A stretch of 21,043 nt of DNA from JANNHK01 sp034408875 (GTDB taxonomy: Bacteria > Actinomycetota > Acidimicrobiia > IMCC26256 > PALSA-610). The stretch lies in NCBI GenBank assembly GCA_034408875.1, contig JAWXCJ010000181.1:1-21043 (forward strand). The letters run 5' to 3'. Below are positions 7,733 to 14,949 of the stretch, piece after piece. The translations under genes and the position numbers were made by a program. Every line of letters starts with the position of its first letter. Within the stretch, counting starts at the first letter, position 1. The notes below the pieces were generated by a model. It did no database searches and was not told the origin of the DNA. It saw nothing but the letters and a program-made list of their open reading frames with translations.

Positions 7733-8451
7733 GCCGCGACCCCTTCCTCGACCGTGAAGCGGCCTTCGTAGATCGCGCGCCCGGCGATGACACCCGCGAG
7801 GCGGCGGCCCTCGACCTCAAGCGCGGCCAGCAGGTGAAGATCGTCCTCGGTGGCAACGCCACCGCTCGCGATGACCGGTACCCGCACCGCGCCCAGCACC
7901 GTCGCGAGTTGCTCGACATCGGGCCCGGCCAACATGCCGTCGCGGCCGATCTCGGTGACGACCAACGCGCCGACACCGGGCCGATCGAAACGCCGGGCGA
8001 GATCGACGAGATCCGCGCCGGTCGCCGTCTCCCAACCGTGGGTCGCGACATCGCGCCCTCGGGCGTCGAGCCCAACGGCGACGCGCCCGGGGAACCGGAG
8101 CGCGAGCTCGTCGACGAGTTCAGGATGCTCGACCGCGGCCGTGCCGACGACGACGCGCTTGACACCGGCTTCGAGGAGTGCTTCAGCTCGCGCTGCGTCG
8201 CGAACGCCACCACCCGACTGCACCTTGGCCGAGACCTGATTGCAAATCGACCTGATCGCGTCCCGGTTCGTGGCGATGCCCGAACGCGCGGCGTCGAGGT
8301 CGACGACATGGATCCACCGGGCGCCCGCGGCCTCGAAGCGCTGGGCGACCGCGACCGGGTCGTCGCTGTACTGCGTCTCGCGGTCGTAGTCGCCTTGTTG
8401 CAGGCGCACGACTCGTCCGTCGCGGAGGTCGATAGCCGGGTAGAGGTCCAT
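7714..8451 (-). CDS. hisA: Phosphoribosylformimino-AICAR-P isomerase (HisA)
   Basis: HisA is a TIM-barrel isomerase that converts ProFAR to PRFAR. The 245 residues show MDLYPAIDLRDGRVVRL with Asp8, VQSGGGVRD (77-84), VGLDARG with Asp129, THGWETATG with Trp140, VVTEIGRDGMLAGPD (164-178) and VIASGGVA (193-200). Many Actinobacteria carry PriA, a bifunctional HisA/TrpF. Here the residue two before Trp140 is His138 rather than the Arg of Mycobacterium tuberculosis PriA, and the second phosphate motif reads QSGGG rather than the ELSGG of PriA. I therefore favour monofunctional HisA, with moderate certainty. ATG 8451 overlaps the hisH stop as TGATG with no Shine-Dalgarno, implying re-initiation. The 3' end overlaps hisF by 19 nt. 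Confidence 0.94.
   Translation of the reverse strand: MDLYPAIDLRDGRVVRLQQGDYDRETQYSDDPVAVAQRFEAAGARWIHVVDLDAARSGIATNRDAIRSICNQVSAKVQSGGGVRDAARAEALLEAGVKRVVVGTAAVEHPELVDELALRFPGRVAVGLDARGRDVATHGWETATGADLVDLARRFDRPGVGALVVTEIGRDGMLAGPDVEQLATVLGAVRVPVIASGGVATEDDLHLLAALEVEGRRLAGVIAGRAIYEGRFTVEEGVAACSPSA
7740..7749 (-). promoter_or_regulatory. Ribosome binding site deciding the hisF start
   Basis: The minus-strand purine run GAGGAAGGGG lies within the last codons of hisA, 7 nt before GTG 7732. It supports that start over the in-frame GTG at 7717, which overlaps the hisA stop and would leave HisF without its N-terminal residues. Confidence 0.6.
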
Positions 8452-9053
8452 CACGGCGCGTCGACGAAGTTCTGGAGGAGCCGGAGTCCGGTCGTGCCGC
8501 TCTTTTCGGGGTGGAACTGCGTCGCCCATACCGGCCCCTGTTCCACCGCCGCCGCGAACCGGCGGCCGTACTCGCACCACGCGGCGACGACGGCACCGTC
8601 GTCGGGACTCGGCGCGAACGTGTGCACGAAGTACAGCCATGCGGGGTCGGGCAGGCCCGCCGCGAGGCGGCTCCCCGGGACAACCTCGAGCGTGTTCCAG
8701 CCCATCTGCGGGAGCCGCACGGTCGCCGGGAGGCGTGTCACCCGGCCCGCGACGACGCCGAGCCCCGCGACGTCGGGCGATTCGTCACTCGATTCGAACA
8801 GCATCTGCATGCCGATGCACACGCCGAGGAACGGGCGCCCGTCGGTCGCAGCTTCCTTCGCTGCGGGTTCCAGCCCGGAGTTCCGCAGCGCGGTCATGCA
8901 CGCGCCGAACGCCCCGACCCCCGGGAGCACGACCTTGTCGGCCCGAGCAATCTCGCCCGCGTCGGACGTAAGCCGCGCGTCAGCCCCGAGGTGCTGCAAC
9001 GCCTTCTCAGCCGAGCGGAGGTTCCCGATCCCGTAGTCGATGACAGCGATCAT
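8451..9053 (-). CDS. hisH: Imidazole glycerol phosphate synthase, glutaminase subunit (HisH)
   Basis: HisH is a class I glutamine amidotransferase that supplies ammonia to HisF. Its 200 residues start MIAVIDYGIGNLRSAEKAL. The oxyanion strand PGVGAFG (44-50) is followed by the nucleophile Cys79 in LGVCIGMQMLFE, then QMGWN (116-120), and His181 and Glu183 in QFHPEKSG, completing the Cys-His-Glu triad. The start ATG 9053 lies 4 nt after the hisB stop; a longer open frame upstream is the hisB gene read out of frame. The stop overlaps the hisA start as TGATG. The partner subunit HisF lies one gene downstream, so both subunits come from the same transcript. Confidence 0.97.
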   Translation of the reverse strand: MIAVIDYGIGNLRSAEKALQHLGADARLTSDAGEIARADKVVLPGVGAFGACMTALRNSGLEPAAKEAATDGRPFLGVCIGMQMLFESSDESPDVAGLGVVAGRVTRLPATVRLPQMGWNTLEVVPGSRLAAGLPDPAWLYFVHTFAPSPDDGAVVAAWCEYGRRFAAAVEQGPVWATQFHPEKSGTTGLRLLQNFVDAP

Positions 9054-9057
9054 GGGT

Positions 9058-9645
9058 TCAACTGCTGAGCGTGCCCTTGGTCGAAGGCACCTGGGTTCCC
9101 TCGACGCGCACCGCGTCGCGCAACGCTCGCGCAACACCCTTGAACGACGCCTCGATCACATGGTGGCCGTTCTTGCCGCTGACACTGCGCAGGTGCAACG
9201 TGACGCGCGCCCCGTCGACGAATCCCTTCCAGAACTCCTCGGCGAGCTGCGGGTCGAAGGTGCCGATCCACTCCGAGATCGGGTCGACGTCGTACACGAG
9301 GAACGGGCGCCCCGAAAGATCGAGCGCCACCTGCACCAGGGCTTCGTCGAGGGGAACCAGCGCGTTCGCGAAACGGCGCACACCGACCTTGTCGCCCAGC
9401 GCCTCGCGCAGCGCGTTGCCGACGACGATGCCGACGTCCTCGACCGTGTGGTGCAGGTCCACGGAGAGGTCGCCCTCGGCCCGCACGGCGAGGTCGAAGC
9501 CGGCGTGCTTGCCGAGTTGTTCGAGCATGTGGTCGAAGAACGCAATGCCGGTCGCGACCTCGGTGGTGCCCGAGCCGTCGACGTCCAGCGTCACCGCGAC
9601 ATTGGTTTCCTTCGTTTCGCGGTGGAGTTCGGCTCGACGGGTCAC
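9058..9645 (-). CDS. hisB: Imidazoleglycerol-phosphate dehydratase (HisB, monofunctional)
   Basis: HisB is a manganese enzyme that dehydrates imidazole glycerol phosphate to imidazole acetol phosphate. It has 195 residues, the dehydratase domain only, so the histidinol-phosphatase is encoded elsewhere. Metal-binding motifs are FFDHMLEQLGKH (36-47, His39), DLHHTVEDVG (63-72, His65, His66, Glu69) and SGKNGHHVIEASFK (156-169, His161, His162, Glu165). GRPFLVYD (112-119) is also family-typical. The start GTG 9645 overlaps the hisC stop (GTGA). It is preceded by a strong Shine-Dalgarno, AGGAG at 9655-9651, 5 nt away, so this gene can load ribosomes itself. Four nucleotides separate it from hisH. 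Confidence 0.97.
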   Translation of the reverse strand: MTRRAELHRETKETNVAVTLDVDGSGTTEVATGIAFFDHMLEQLGKHAGFDLAVRAEGDLSVDLHHTVEDVGIVVGNALREALGDKVGVRRFANALVPLDEALVQVALDLSGRPFLVYDVDPISEWIGTFDPQLAEEFWKGFVDGARVTLHLRSVSGKNGHHVIEASFKGVARALRDAVRVEGTQVPSTKGTLSS

Positions 9646-10724
9646 ATCTTCTCCTGAAGTGATTCGCGTAGCGCGGCGAGGAACGAGTCGTTCTCGGCGG
9701 GAGTACCGACGGTGATGCGCAGGCAGCCTTCGACGCGGGGCCAGCGCGAGAAGTCGCGCACGAGGACACCCCGGTCGAGTAAACGCTGCCAGAGCGCGTG
9801 GGCGTCGCCGTCGACCCGTACGAGCAGGAAGTTGGCGCCCGACGGGAAGACCGTGAGAGCGGGTTCGGCGGCGAGCGCGGCGACGAGGCGGCCCCGCTCC
9901 TCGACGAGGGACGCGACGCGTTGCTCCATCTCGGCGCGGAACTCGAGCGCGAGCGTGCCCGCGAGTTGGGTCGGCACCGACAGTGCGTACGGAAGCAGAA
10001 CCTTCTCCAGCTCTTCGACCACCCACGACGGCCCGACCGCGAACCCGAGGCGGACGCCGGCCAGTGACCAGATCTTCGAGTAGGTGCGGACGACGACGAC
10101 GGGCCGCTCGTCATCGACCAATTCGAGCGCGCTCCACGGGGCGAACTCCCCGTACGCCTCGTCGACCACGAGCAGGGCACCGTGCGCAGCGGCCGCGTCG
10201 GCGACGCGCAGGACCGTGGCGCGGTCGTCGACCGTTCCCGTCGGGTTGTTCGGACTGCACAGGAACACCACGGCCGGCTTGGTCGCGGCGATAAGCGCGA
10301 CAGCCGCGTCGGCATCGATCGAGAAGTCGTCGGCGCGCTCGGCGTTGCACACGCCGGTCGACGTGATGCGGGCGATGTGCGCGTGGAGCGCGTACGTCGG
10401 CTCGAACATCGCGGCCGTGCGACCCGGTCCGCCGTACGTCAACAACAGCGTCTGCAGCACCTCGTTGGAACCGTTGGCACAGAAGATGCGCTCGACCGGT
10501 TGCCCGAGAAACGCACCCAACGCCCCGCGCAGCGCACCGGCAGCCCGATCGGGATACCGGTTGAACGGCACGGCGCGCAGTTCCTCCGCCCAACGTTCGA
10601 CGAACGCCGCCGGCGGCGCGACCGGGCTCTCGTTCGTATTCAGCCGGACCGCCACGTCGACCTGGGGCGAGTGGTATCCGTCGAGCGCGCGCAAGTCGTC
10701 ACGCGGGAGCGGTCGGTCGCTCAC
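9642..10724 (-). CDS. hisC: Histidinol-phosphate aminotransferase (HisC)
   Basis: HisC is a PLP-dependent class I/II aminotransferase that makes histidinol phosphate from imidazole acetol phosphate and glutamate. The 360 residues include LNTNESP (28-34), FNRYPDR (54-60), ANGSNEVLQ (83-91), the PLP-binding CSPNNPTG (156-163), VVDEAYGEF with Asp188, the Schiff-base lysine Lys217 in RTYSKIWSLAGVRLG, and the carboxylate-binding Arg336 in CLRITVG. The start GTG 10724 overlaps the hisD stop (GTGA) and is preceded by GGAG at a 6-nt spacing. The open frame continues upstream through hisD, but that part is not protein-like. Related aromatic aminotransferases exist, but position in the his operon settles the call. 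Confidence 0.96.
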   Translation of the reverse strand: MSDRPLPRDDLRALDGYHSPQVDVAVRLNTNESPVAPPAAFVERWAEELRAVPFNRYPDRAAGALRGALGAFLGQPVERIFCANGSNEVLQTLLLTYGGPGRTAAMFEPTYALHAHIARITSTGVCNAERADDFSIDADAAVALIAATKPAVVFLCSPNNPTGTVDDRATVLRVADAAAAHGALLVVDEAYGEFAPWSALELVDDERPVVVVRTYSKIWSLAGVRLGFAVGPSWVVEELEKVLLPYALSVPTQLAGTLALEFRAEMEQRVASLVEERGRLVAALAAEPALTVFPSGANFLLVRVDGDAHALWQRLLDRGVLVRDFSRWPRVEGCLRITVGTPAENDSFLAALRESLQEKM

Positions 10725-12013
10725 GGCTTTCTCCGCGACTCCCGCAGGCGGATCGATGCGGCGTGTGCGGCGAGGCCTTCGGTGTCGGCGAGGAGCGTCA
10801 CGTACGGAGCGACACGCGCGAGCGCGTCGGCGTCGGCGGTCACGACGTGGACGCGTTTCTGGAAACTCGATACCTGGAGCGCGCTCGCGAAACGCGCGGC
10901 ACCGCCTGTGGGCAGCACGTGATTCACACCCGCGGCGTAGTCGCCGAGCACGGCCGGGGAATCGGAGCCGACGAAGACCGCGCCCGCGTTGCGCACGCTG
11001 AGCACCAGCATGTCGGCGTTCTCGCACATCAGTTGCAGGTGTTCGGGCGCGATCGCGTTGGCCACGTCGATCGCGGCATCGGGCCCGTCGACGAGGAACG
11101 CGCGCCCACCGAGTGTCAGCGTCGCTTCCGCGTCGCCCCGCCGTGGGGTGTTGACGACGAGTTGTTCGAGAGCCCGGTCGACCTGGGCGAGTACGGACTC
11201 GTGCCAGGATATGACGACGGCCCCGCCGCCCGGCCCGTGTTCGGCCTGCGCGAGCAAGTCGGCGGCGACCAACTCGGGATCGACGGAGTCGTCGGCAATG
11301 ATCGCGACATCGGACGGGCCCGCCAGCGCGTCGATGCCGACGTGTCCGAACACCTGGCGCTTGGCTTCGGTGACGAACTGGTTGCCCGGTCCGACGATGA
11401 CATCGACGGGCGCGATCGACTCGGTTCCATACGCAAGGGCGGCGATCGCCTGCGCGCCGCCGACGCGGTAGACCTCGTCGACGCCCGCGATCGCGGCCGC
11501 GGCGAGCGTCGCGTCGGGTACAAGTCCGCCGTCGGCCGGGGGCACGCACAGCGCGACTTCGGGAACACCTGCCACCCGGGCCGGCACCGCGGTCATGAGG
11601 ACGCTCGACGGATACACGGCCCGGCCACCAGGCACGTAGCAACCGGCCCGACCGACCGGGACGATGAGTTCGCGCACCGAGATGCCGGAGCGTTCGTGGC
11701 GGGCTTCGTTGGTGCGCTGGGCTTCGTGCCAGGCGAGGATCTGGTCGCGGGCGAACTCGAGGGCGAGGACCAGGTCCGGGTCGATGCGGTCGAGAGCGGC
11801 CGCGCAGGCCTCGTGCGGGACCCGGATGTTTTGGATGCGACAGCCGTCGAACCGTTCGGTCAGGTCGCGCAGGGCGGCGTCGCCCCGGTCGCGTACCGCG
11901 GCGATGATCTCGCGGACCGCGCCCGCGACATCGGGATCGTCGCCACGGGTGCCCGCCGCGAGCAGCGGTTCGAAGGGCCCGGAGAAGCCGCGGAGGTCAG
12001 TACGAGCAAGCAT
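10721..12013 (-). CDS. hisD: Histidinol dehydrogenase (HisD)
   Basis: HisD is a zinc enzyme that oxidises histidinol to histidine with two NAD+. The 430 residues match the family. Zinc ligands align as Gln256 and His259 (AQAEHGPGG), Asp358 (GDYAAGVNHVLPTGG) and His417; the catalytic pair is Glu324-His325 in APEHLQL. The NAD/substrate regions VPVGRAGCYVPGGRAVYPSSVLM (118-140) and VGPGNQFVTEAKR (207-219) are intact. It is the first gene of the his block, starting at ATG 12013, 78 bp from the divergent 68-aa gene. A minus-strand TAGGAT at 12031-12026 may be its -10, giving a 5-7 nt leader. I see no leader peptide, T-box or attenuator upstream. Confidence 0.97.
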   Translation of the reverse strand: MLARTDLRGFSGPFEPLLAAGTRGDDPDVAGAVREIIAAVRDRGDAALRDLTERFDGCRIQNIRVPHEACAAALDRIDPDLVLALEFARDQILAWHEAQRTNEARHERSGISVRELIVPVGRAGCYVPGGRAVYPSSVLMTAVPARVAGVPEVALCVPPADGGLVPDATLAAAAIAGVDEVYRVGGAQAIAALAYGTESIAPVDVIVGPGNQFVTEAKRQVFGHVGIDALAGPSDVAIIADDSVDPELVAADLLAQAEHGPGGGAVVISWHESVLAQVDRALEQLVVNTPRRGDAEATLTLGGRAFLVDGPDAAIDVANAIAPEHLQLMCENADMLVLSVRNAGAVFVGSDSPAVLGDYAAGVNHVLPTGGAARFASALQVSSFQKRVHVVTADADALARVAPYVTLLADTEGLAAHAASIRLRESRRKP

Positions 12014-12025
12014 GGCGAACGACCC

Positions 12026-12031
12026 ATCCTA
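12026..12031 (-). promoter_or_regulatory. Possible -10 element of the hisDCBHAF operon
   Basis: TAGGAT on the minus strand fits TANNNT and would start transcription near 12018-12020, only 5-7 nt before the hisD ATG. TTGCGG at 12048-12043 resembles a -35 but the spacing is only 11 nt, so the promoter call is weak. The only other candidate region is the tandem repeat just upstream. Confidence 0.3.
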
Positions 12032-12050
12032 TGTTCGGGGTTCCGCAACC

Positions 12051-12091
12051 TCGTCCGGAATAGTGGGCCCTCGTCCTGAATACTGGGGCCC
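12051..12091. repeat. Tandem 20-bp direct repeat in the hisD / 68-aa gene intergenic region
   Basis: Two adjacent copies lie at 12051-12070 and 12071-12091. Both read TCGTCC-K-GAATA-S-TGGG followed by GCCC or its one-base-longer form, and they differ by two substitutions and one inserted G. The second copy abuts the ATG of the plus-strand gene at 12092, so its AATACT sits about where a -10 of a leaderless transcript would be. It could be a duplicated promoter or operator, or a replication-slippage remnant. Confidence 0.75.
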
Positions 12092-12298
12092 ATGACCGCG
12101 TCCACCGACCTTGCGCTCCTGTCGAGCATCGCCGCCCAGATCGACGAGCTGGCCGCTCGGGTCACCGACATGGCCGAACGCTACGGGCGCACACCCGACT
12201 CGTCGGTCGCGTCCGAGCTGTTCGGCGCCGAGCGCTCGCTTCTCGCCTCCCGCCGTCAGATCGACCGGGCCCGGAGCACCCTTGGCGAATCGGTGTAG
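12092..12298 (+). CDS. Uncharacterised 68-residue helical protein
   Basis: I do not recognise this family. The protein is nearly all helix-forming: ALLSSIAAQIDELAARVTDMAERYG in the first half, then after a short break (RTPDSS) SELFGAERSLLASRRQIDRARSTLGES. Heptad-like spacing of Leu, Ile and Val suggests two short helices that could pair or form a coiled coil. There is no cysteine, TM segment or signal peptide. It starts at ATG 12092, divergent from hisD, with only a GGGG run nearby instead of a proper Shine-Dalgarno, which fits leaderless translation. It converges on endonuclease III with 21 nt between stops. The open frame carries the normal third-position GC bias, so it is probably real. 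Confidence 0.6.
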   Translation: MTASTDLALLSSIAAQIDELAARVTDMAERYGRTPDSSVASELFGAERSLLASRRQIDRARSTLGESV

Positions 12299-12319
12299 TC
12301 GGAATGGCGGGGCTCGGTG

Positions 12320-12964
12320 TCAGACCTTGCCCGCGGAAGGGCAGATGTCGGCGAGTGCGCACGTCGCACAGCGCGGGCGCCGGGCGATGCACACCTGCCG
12401 GCCGTGCTCGATCAGCCGCAACGACAGCAGTCCCCATTCGCCGGCCGGGACCATTGCTCCCAGGTCATGCTCGATCTTCACCGGGTCGGTCTCGTTGGTG
12501 AGTTTCAGCAACCGTGACAACCGGGTGACGTGCGTGTCGACGGGGAGCCCGGCAAGCCCGAACCACACCGACCGCACGACGTTGCCGGTCTTGCGGCCGA
12601 CACCCGGCACGGTGACGAGATCGCCGAGATCGCTCGGAACCTCGCCGCCGTAGGTGTCTTCGAGGGCCTGAGCCATGCCGATGAGACTCTTCGTCTTCGC
12701 TCGGAAGAACCCCGTCGACTGGATGATCACCTCGACCTCGGCCGGGTCGGCGTGCGCGAGGTCGGCCGGGGTCGGATATTTCGCGAACAAGGTCGGCGTC
12801 ACCATGTTGACCCGCGCGTCGGTGCATTGCGCCGACAGAATCGTCGCGGCGAGCAGTTCGAAGGCATTCGTGTGGTCGAGCGCGCAGCGCGCGTCCGGGT
12901 ACAGCGCCCGCAGGCGGTCGACAACGAGCGGAGCGCGGGCTTTCGCGCCTCGGGGTCGAGCCAT
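12320..12964 (-). CDS. nth: Endonuclease III, DNA glycosylase/AP lyase (Nth)
   Basis: Nth removes oxidised pyrimidines from DNA and cuts the abasic site during base-excision repair. The 214 residues are the usual length. LLAATILSAQCTDARVN (37-53) is the conserved helix. The helix-hairpin-helix LVTVPGVGRKTGNVV (116-130) holds the Schiff-base lysine Lys125. Asp143 in PVDTHVTRLS is the second catalytic residue. A 4Fe-4S cluster is given by Cys192-X6-Cys199-X2-Cys202-X5-Cys208. The start ATG 12964 gives MARPRGAK; longer in-frame versions would cross the divergent mshD gene. No Shine-Dalgarno precedes it, and a -10-like TACCGT ends 6 nt upstream, so a leaderless mRNA is likely. Confidence 0.96.
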   Translation of the reverse strand: MARPRGAKARAPLVVDRLRALYPDARCALDHTNAFELLAATILSAQCTDARVNMVTPTLFAKYPTPADLAHADPAEVEVIIQSTGFFRAKTKSLIGMAQALEDTYGGEVPSDLGDLVTVPGVGRKTGNVVRSVWFGLAGLPVDTHVTRLSRLLKLTNETDPVKIEHDLGAMVPAGEWGLLSLRLIEHGRQVCIARRPRCATCALADICPSAGKV

Positions 12965-12968
12965 GCGG

Positions 12969-12982
12969 TCACGGTACCGTGA
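12969..12982. promoter_or_regulatory. Palindromic, apparently bidirectional leaderless promoter for nth and mshD
   Basis: TCACGGTACCGTGA is a perfect 14-bp palindrome centred at 12975.5. It contains TACCGT on each strand (plus 12975-12980; minus 12976-12971), fitting the TANNNT -10 pattern. In both directions exactly 6 nt separate the hexamer from the start codon: GTG 12987 of mshD and the ATG of nth whose A is at 12964. Each first base of the start codon would thus be the transcription start. The palindrome could also or instead be an operator. No -35 is evident on either side. Confidence 0.55.
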
Positions 12983-12986
12983 GGGC

Positions 12987-13868
12987 GTGACGACAACCGG
13001 CGAGGCAATCGCGCGCATCGAGGACGCGGCCCGCGCCGTCGACGGTCATGCGTCCCTCGGTGACGCGGTCTGGCGCGACCTCGCCGATCCGGCGCCGGAC
13101 TCGGCCGGGTTCTTCGCGGGCGATCGGGCGTATGTGCATGTCGCCCGCAGCGACACGTTCACACCCCGACACTGGACCGTCGGCGTCGTGGTGCATCCCG
13201 ACGCGCGCGGCGGACCCGATCGCCACGAGCTCCTCGAAGCCGCGACGCTGCATGTCGCCGCGCACGGCGGCGGACGCATGGTCGTGTGGGTCTTCGGCGC
13301 GAGCGACGCGGACGACATCGATCTGGTCGCGTTGGGTCTGGTCCCTTCGCGCGGGTTGCACGAGATGCGCGTGCCGCTTCCGATCGACGAGAAGCCGCAG
13401 TGGCCGCCGGGTGTCACGGTGCGGACGTTCGTCGCGGGCGACGACGAAGATGGCTGGCTCGTCGTGAACAACCGCGCGTTCGACAACCATCCCGAGCAAG
13501 GCGGGTGGATCAAGGAAACGCTCGCGCGTCGCATGCGCGAACCGTGGTTCGACCCGTCGCTCTTCTTCCTCGCGTCCGACCACGACGGTCTGGCCGGATA
13601 CAACTGGCTGAAGGTGCACGAGGCGCAGGGCGACGACCCGGCTCTCGGTGAGATCTTCGTCATCGGCGTCGATCCCCGGGCGCACGGCATCGGGCTCGGC
13701 CGTGCCCTCGCCCTCGAAGGCCTCACCGCGGTCGCCGCCCGCGGCCTGACGACGGGGTCGCTGTTCACGGCGGCCGACAACGAACCCGCGCTGCGCCTCT
13801 ATCGCAGCCTGGGCTTCACCGTGCATCGCACCGACCGTGCCTACGAGCGCGAAGTCGAGCCCGCGTGA
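12987..13868 (+). CDS. mshD: Mycothiol synthase, tandem GNAT acetyltransferase (MshD)
   Basis: MshD acetylates the cysteine amino group of Cys-GlcN-inositol with acetyl-CoA, the last step of mycothiol synthesis, mycothiol being the main low-molecular-weight thiol of Actinobacteria. The 293 residues hold two GNAT-like domains. The N-terminal one (about 1-135) lacks a clear acetyl-CoA loop. The C-terminal one (about 142-290) is active-type with RAHGIGLG (231-238). Family signatures are FDNHPEQGGW, REPWFDPSLFFLA, GYNWLKVHE, EIFVIGVDP and TAADNEPALRLYRSLGFTVHRTDRAYE. It starts at GTG 12987; there is no good Shine-Dalgarno, consistent with leaderless expression from the shared palindrome. It is followed 19 nt later by rlmN, probably in one transcript. 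Confidence 0.93.
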   Translation: MTTTGEAIARIEDAARAVDGHASLGDAVWRDLADPAPDSAGFFAGDRAYVHVARSDTFTPRHWTVGVVVHPDARGGPDRHELLEAATLHVAAHGGGRMVVWVFGASDADDIDLVALGLVPSRGLHEMRVPLPIDEKPQWPPGVTVRTFVAGDDEDGWLVVNNRAFDNHPEQGGWIKETLARRMREPWFDPSLFFLASDHDGLAGYNWLKVHEAQGDDPALGEIFVIGVDPRAHGIGLGRALALEGLTAVAARGLTTGSLFTAADNEPALRLYRSLGFTVHRTDRAYEREVEPA

Positions 13869-13887
13869 GACTCCAGGCGCAAGCCGC

Positions 13888-14949
13888 ATGAAAGACACCT
13901 CCCTCTACGGCGCGACCGCCGACGGCCTTGCCGCGTTGCTCACAGAGTGGGGCGAGCCCGCGTACCGCGCCCGTCAGCTCCACGAAGGACTGTGGGAACA
14001 GCGGCTTCCGCTCGACGAAATCACGGCGCTACCCAAAGCCCTCCGCGCCCGCATCGCGGAGGAGCTGCCGCTCGCCCTCGAACCGATCGTCGAACAGACC
14101 GGCGACGACGGCATGACAAGCAAGTGGCTGTGGCGCGCCGGCACCGCCCAGGTCGAGACCGTGCTCATGCGGTACAAGGACCGAGCGACGGTGTGCGTGT
14201 CGTCGCAGGCAGGTTGCGCGATGGGCTGCACATTCTGCGCGACGGGTCAGGCCGGCTTCGAACGCCACCTCGACGCGGCCGAGATCGTCGAACAGGTGAT
14301 CCGCGCGCAGCACGCCTCACCGCAGCGCGTGGGCAACGTCGTGTTCATGGGTATGGGCGAACCCCTCGCCAACGTCGACCCGGTACTCGAAGCGCTCACG
14401 CGTCTGCACGCCGAACTTGGAATCTCCGCGCGCCAACTGACGGTCTCGACCGTCGGCGTCGTTCCCGGAATCCGCCGGCTGGCCGCGTTCCCGCTGCCGG
14501 TGACACTCGCCGTCTCGCTGCACGCACCCGACGACGCACTGCGCGCCCGGCTTGTCCCGTTGAACAACCGCTACCCCATCGTCGACGTGCTCGACGCGGC
14601 CCGCGACTACGCCGAGGCCAAAGGCCGCCGCGTGACGTTCGAGTACGCGTGCATCGCCGATGTCAACGACCATCCGCACCGGGCCGACGCGTTGGCCGAC
14701 CGGCTGACCGGCTTCCGCGGCGGCGCCCACGTCAACCTGATTCCGCTCAATCCGACCACGGAGTTCGGAGGTCGGGCACCCGATCCCGCCCGGTTGAAGC
14801 AGTTTGCGTCGAGGCTCACGGCCCGGGGCGTCCACGCGTCGATCCGACGCAACCGCGGCGTCGACATCGACGCTGCGTGCGGGCAACTGCGGTCCCGGAA
14901 CCCCGCCGAACCGGATACCGCCTCCGCGTCGGCCACAATGAAGCCGTGA
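13888..14949 (+). CDS. rlmN: Dual-specificity 23S rRNA A2503 / tRNA A37 C2-methyltransferase (RlmN)
   Basis: RlmN is a radical-SAM enzyme that methylates carbon 2 of A2503 in 23S rRNA and A37 in some tRNAs, improving translational accuracy. The 353 residues contain the N-terminal accessory domain (YRARQLHEGLWE), the cluster CX3CX2C as Cys110, Cys114 and Cys117, the SAM-binding GMGEP (155-159), STVG (187-190), SLHAP (210-214) and LNPT. Two catalytic cysteines are present: Cys331 (DAACGQLR, methyl carrier) and Cys103 (seven before the cluster), matching the E. coli spacing. Cfr-type resistance enzymes share this fold, but sequence context and genome setting fit housekeeping RlmN. ATG 13888 lies 19 nt after mshD with a weak AGGCG. 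The stop overlaps the next gene (GTGA). Confidence 0.95.
   Translation: MKDTSLYGATADGLAALLTEWGEPAYRARQLHEGLWEQRLPLDEITALPKALRARIAEELPLALEPIVEQTGDDGMTSKWLWRAGTAQVETVLMRYKDRATVCVSSQAGCAMGCTFCATGQAGFERHLDAAEIVEQVIRAQHASPQRVGNVVFMGMGEPLANVDPVLEALTRLHAELGISARQLTVSTVGVVPGIRRLAAFPLPVTLAVSLHAPDDALRARLVPLNNRYPIVDVLDAARDYAEAKGRRVTFEYACIADVNDHPHRADALADRLTGFRGGAHVNLIPLNPTTEFGGRAPDPARLKQFASRLTARGVHASIRRNRGVDIDAACGQLRSRNPAEPDTASASATMKP

Noticed and set aside
7834..9036. A 400-codon plus-strand open frame across hisA and hisH
   Set aside because: It crosses two well-supported genes on the other strand and shows no family features.
10725..11642. Long upstream extension of the hisC frame inside hisD
   Set aside because: The extension is Arg-rich and out of frame with HisD. 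The HisC N-terminus and the RBS place the start at GTG 10724.
10763..12079. A 438-codon plus-strand open frame opposite hisD
   Set aside because: All hisD catalytic and zinc residues are on the minus strand. The plus frame has low-complexity Asp/Arg/Gly composition and no recognisable fold.
13888..14949. Cfr-type antibiotic-resistance methyltransferase
   Set aside because: Motifs and length fit housekeeping RlmN equally well or better, and the gene sits in a normal operon with mshD without mobile-element features.
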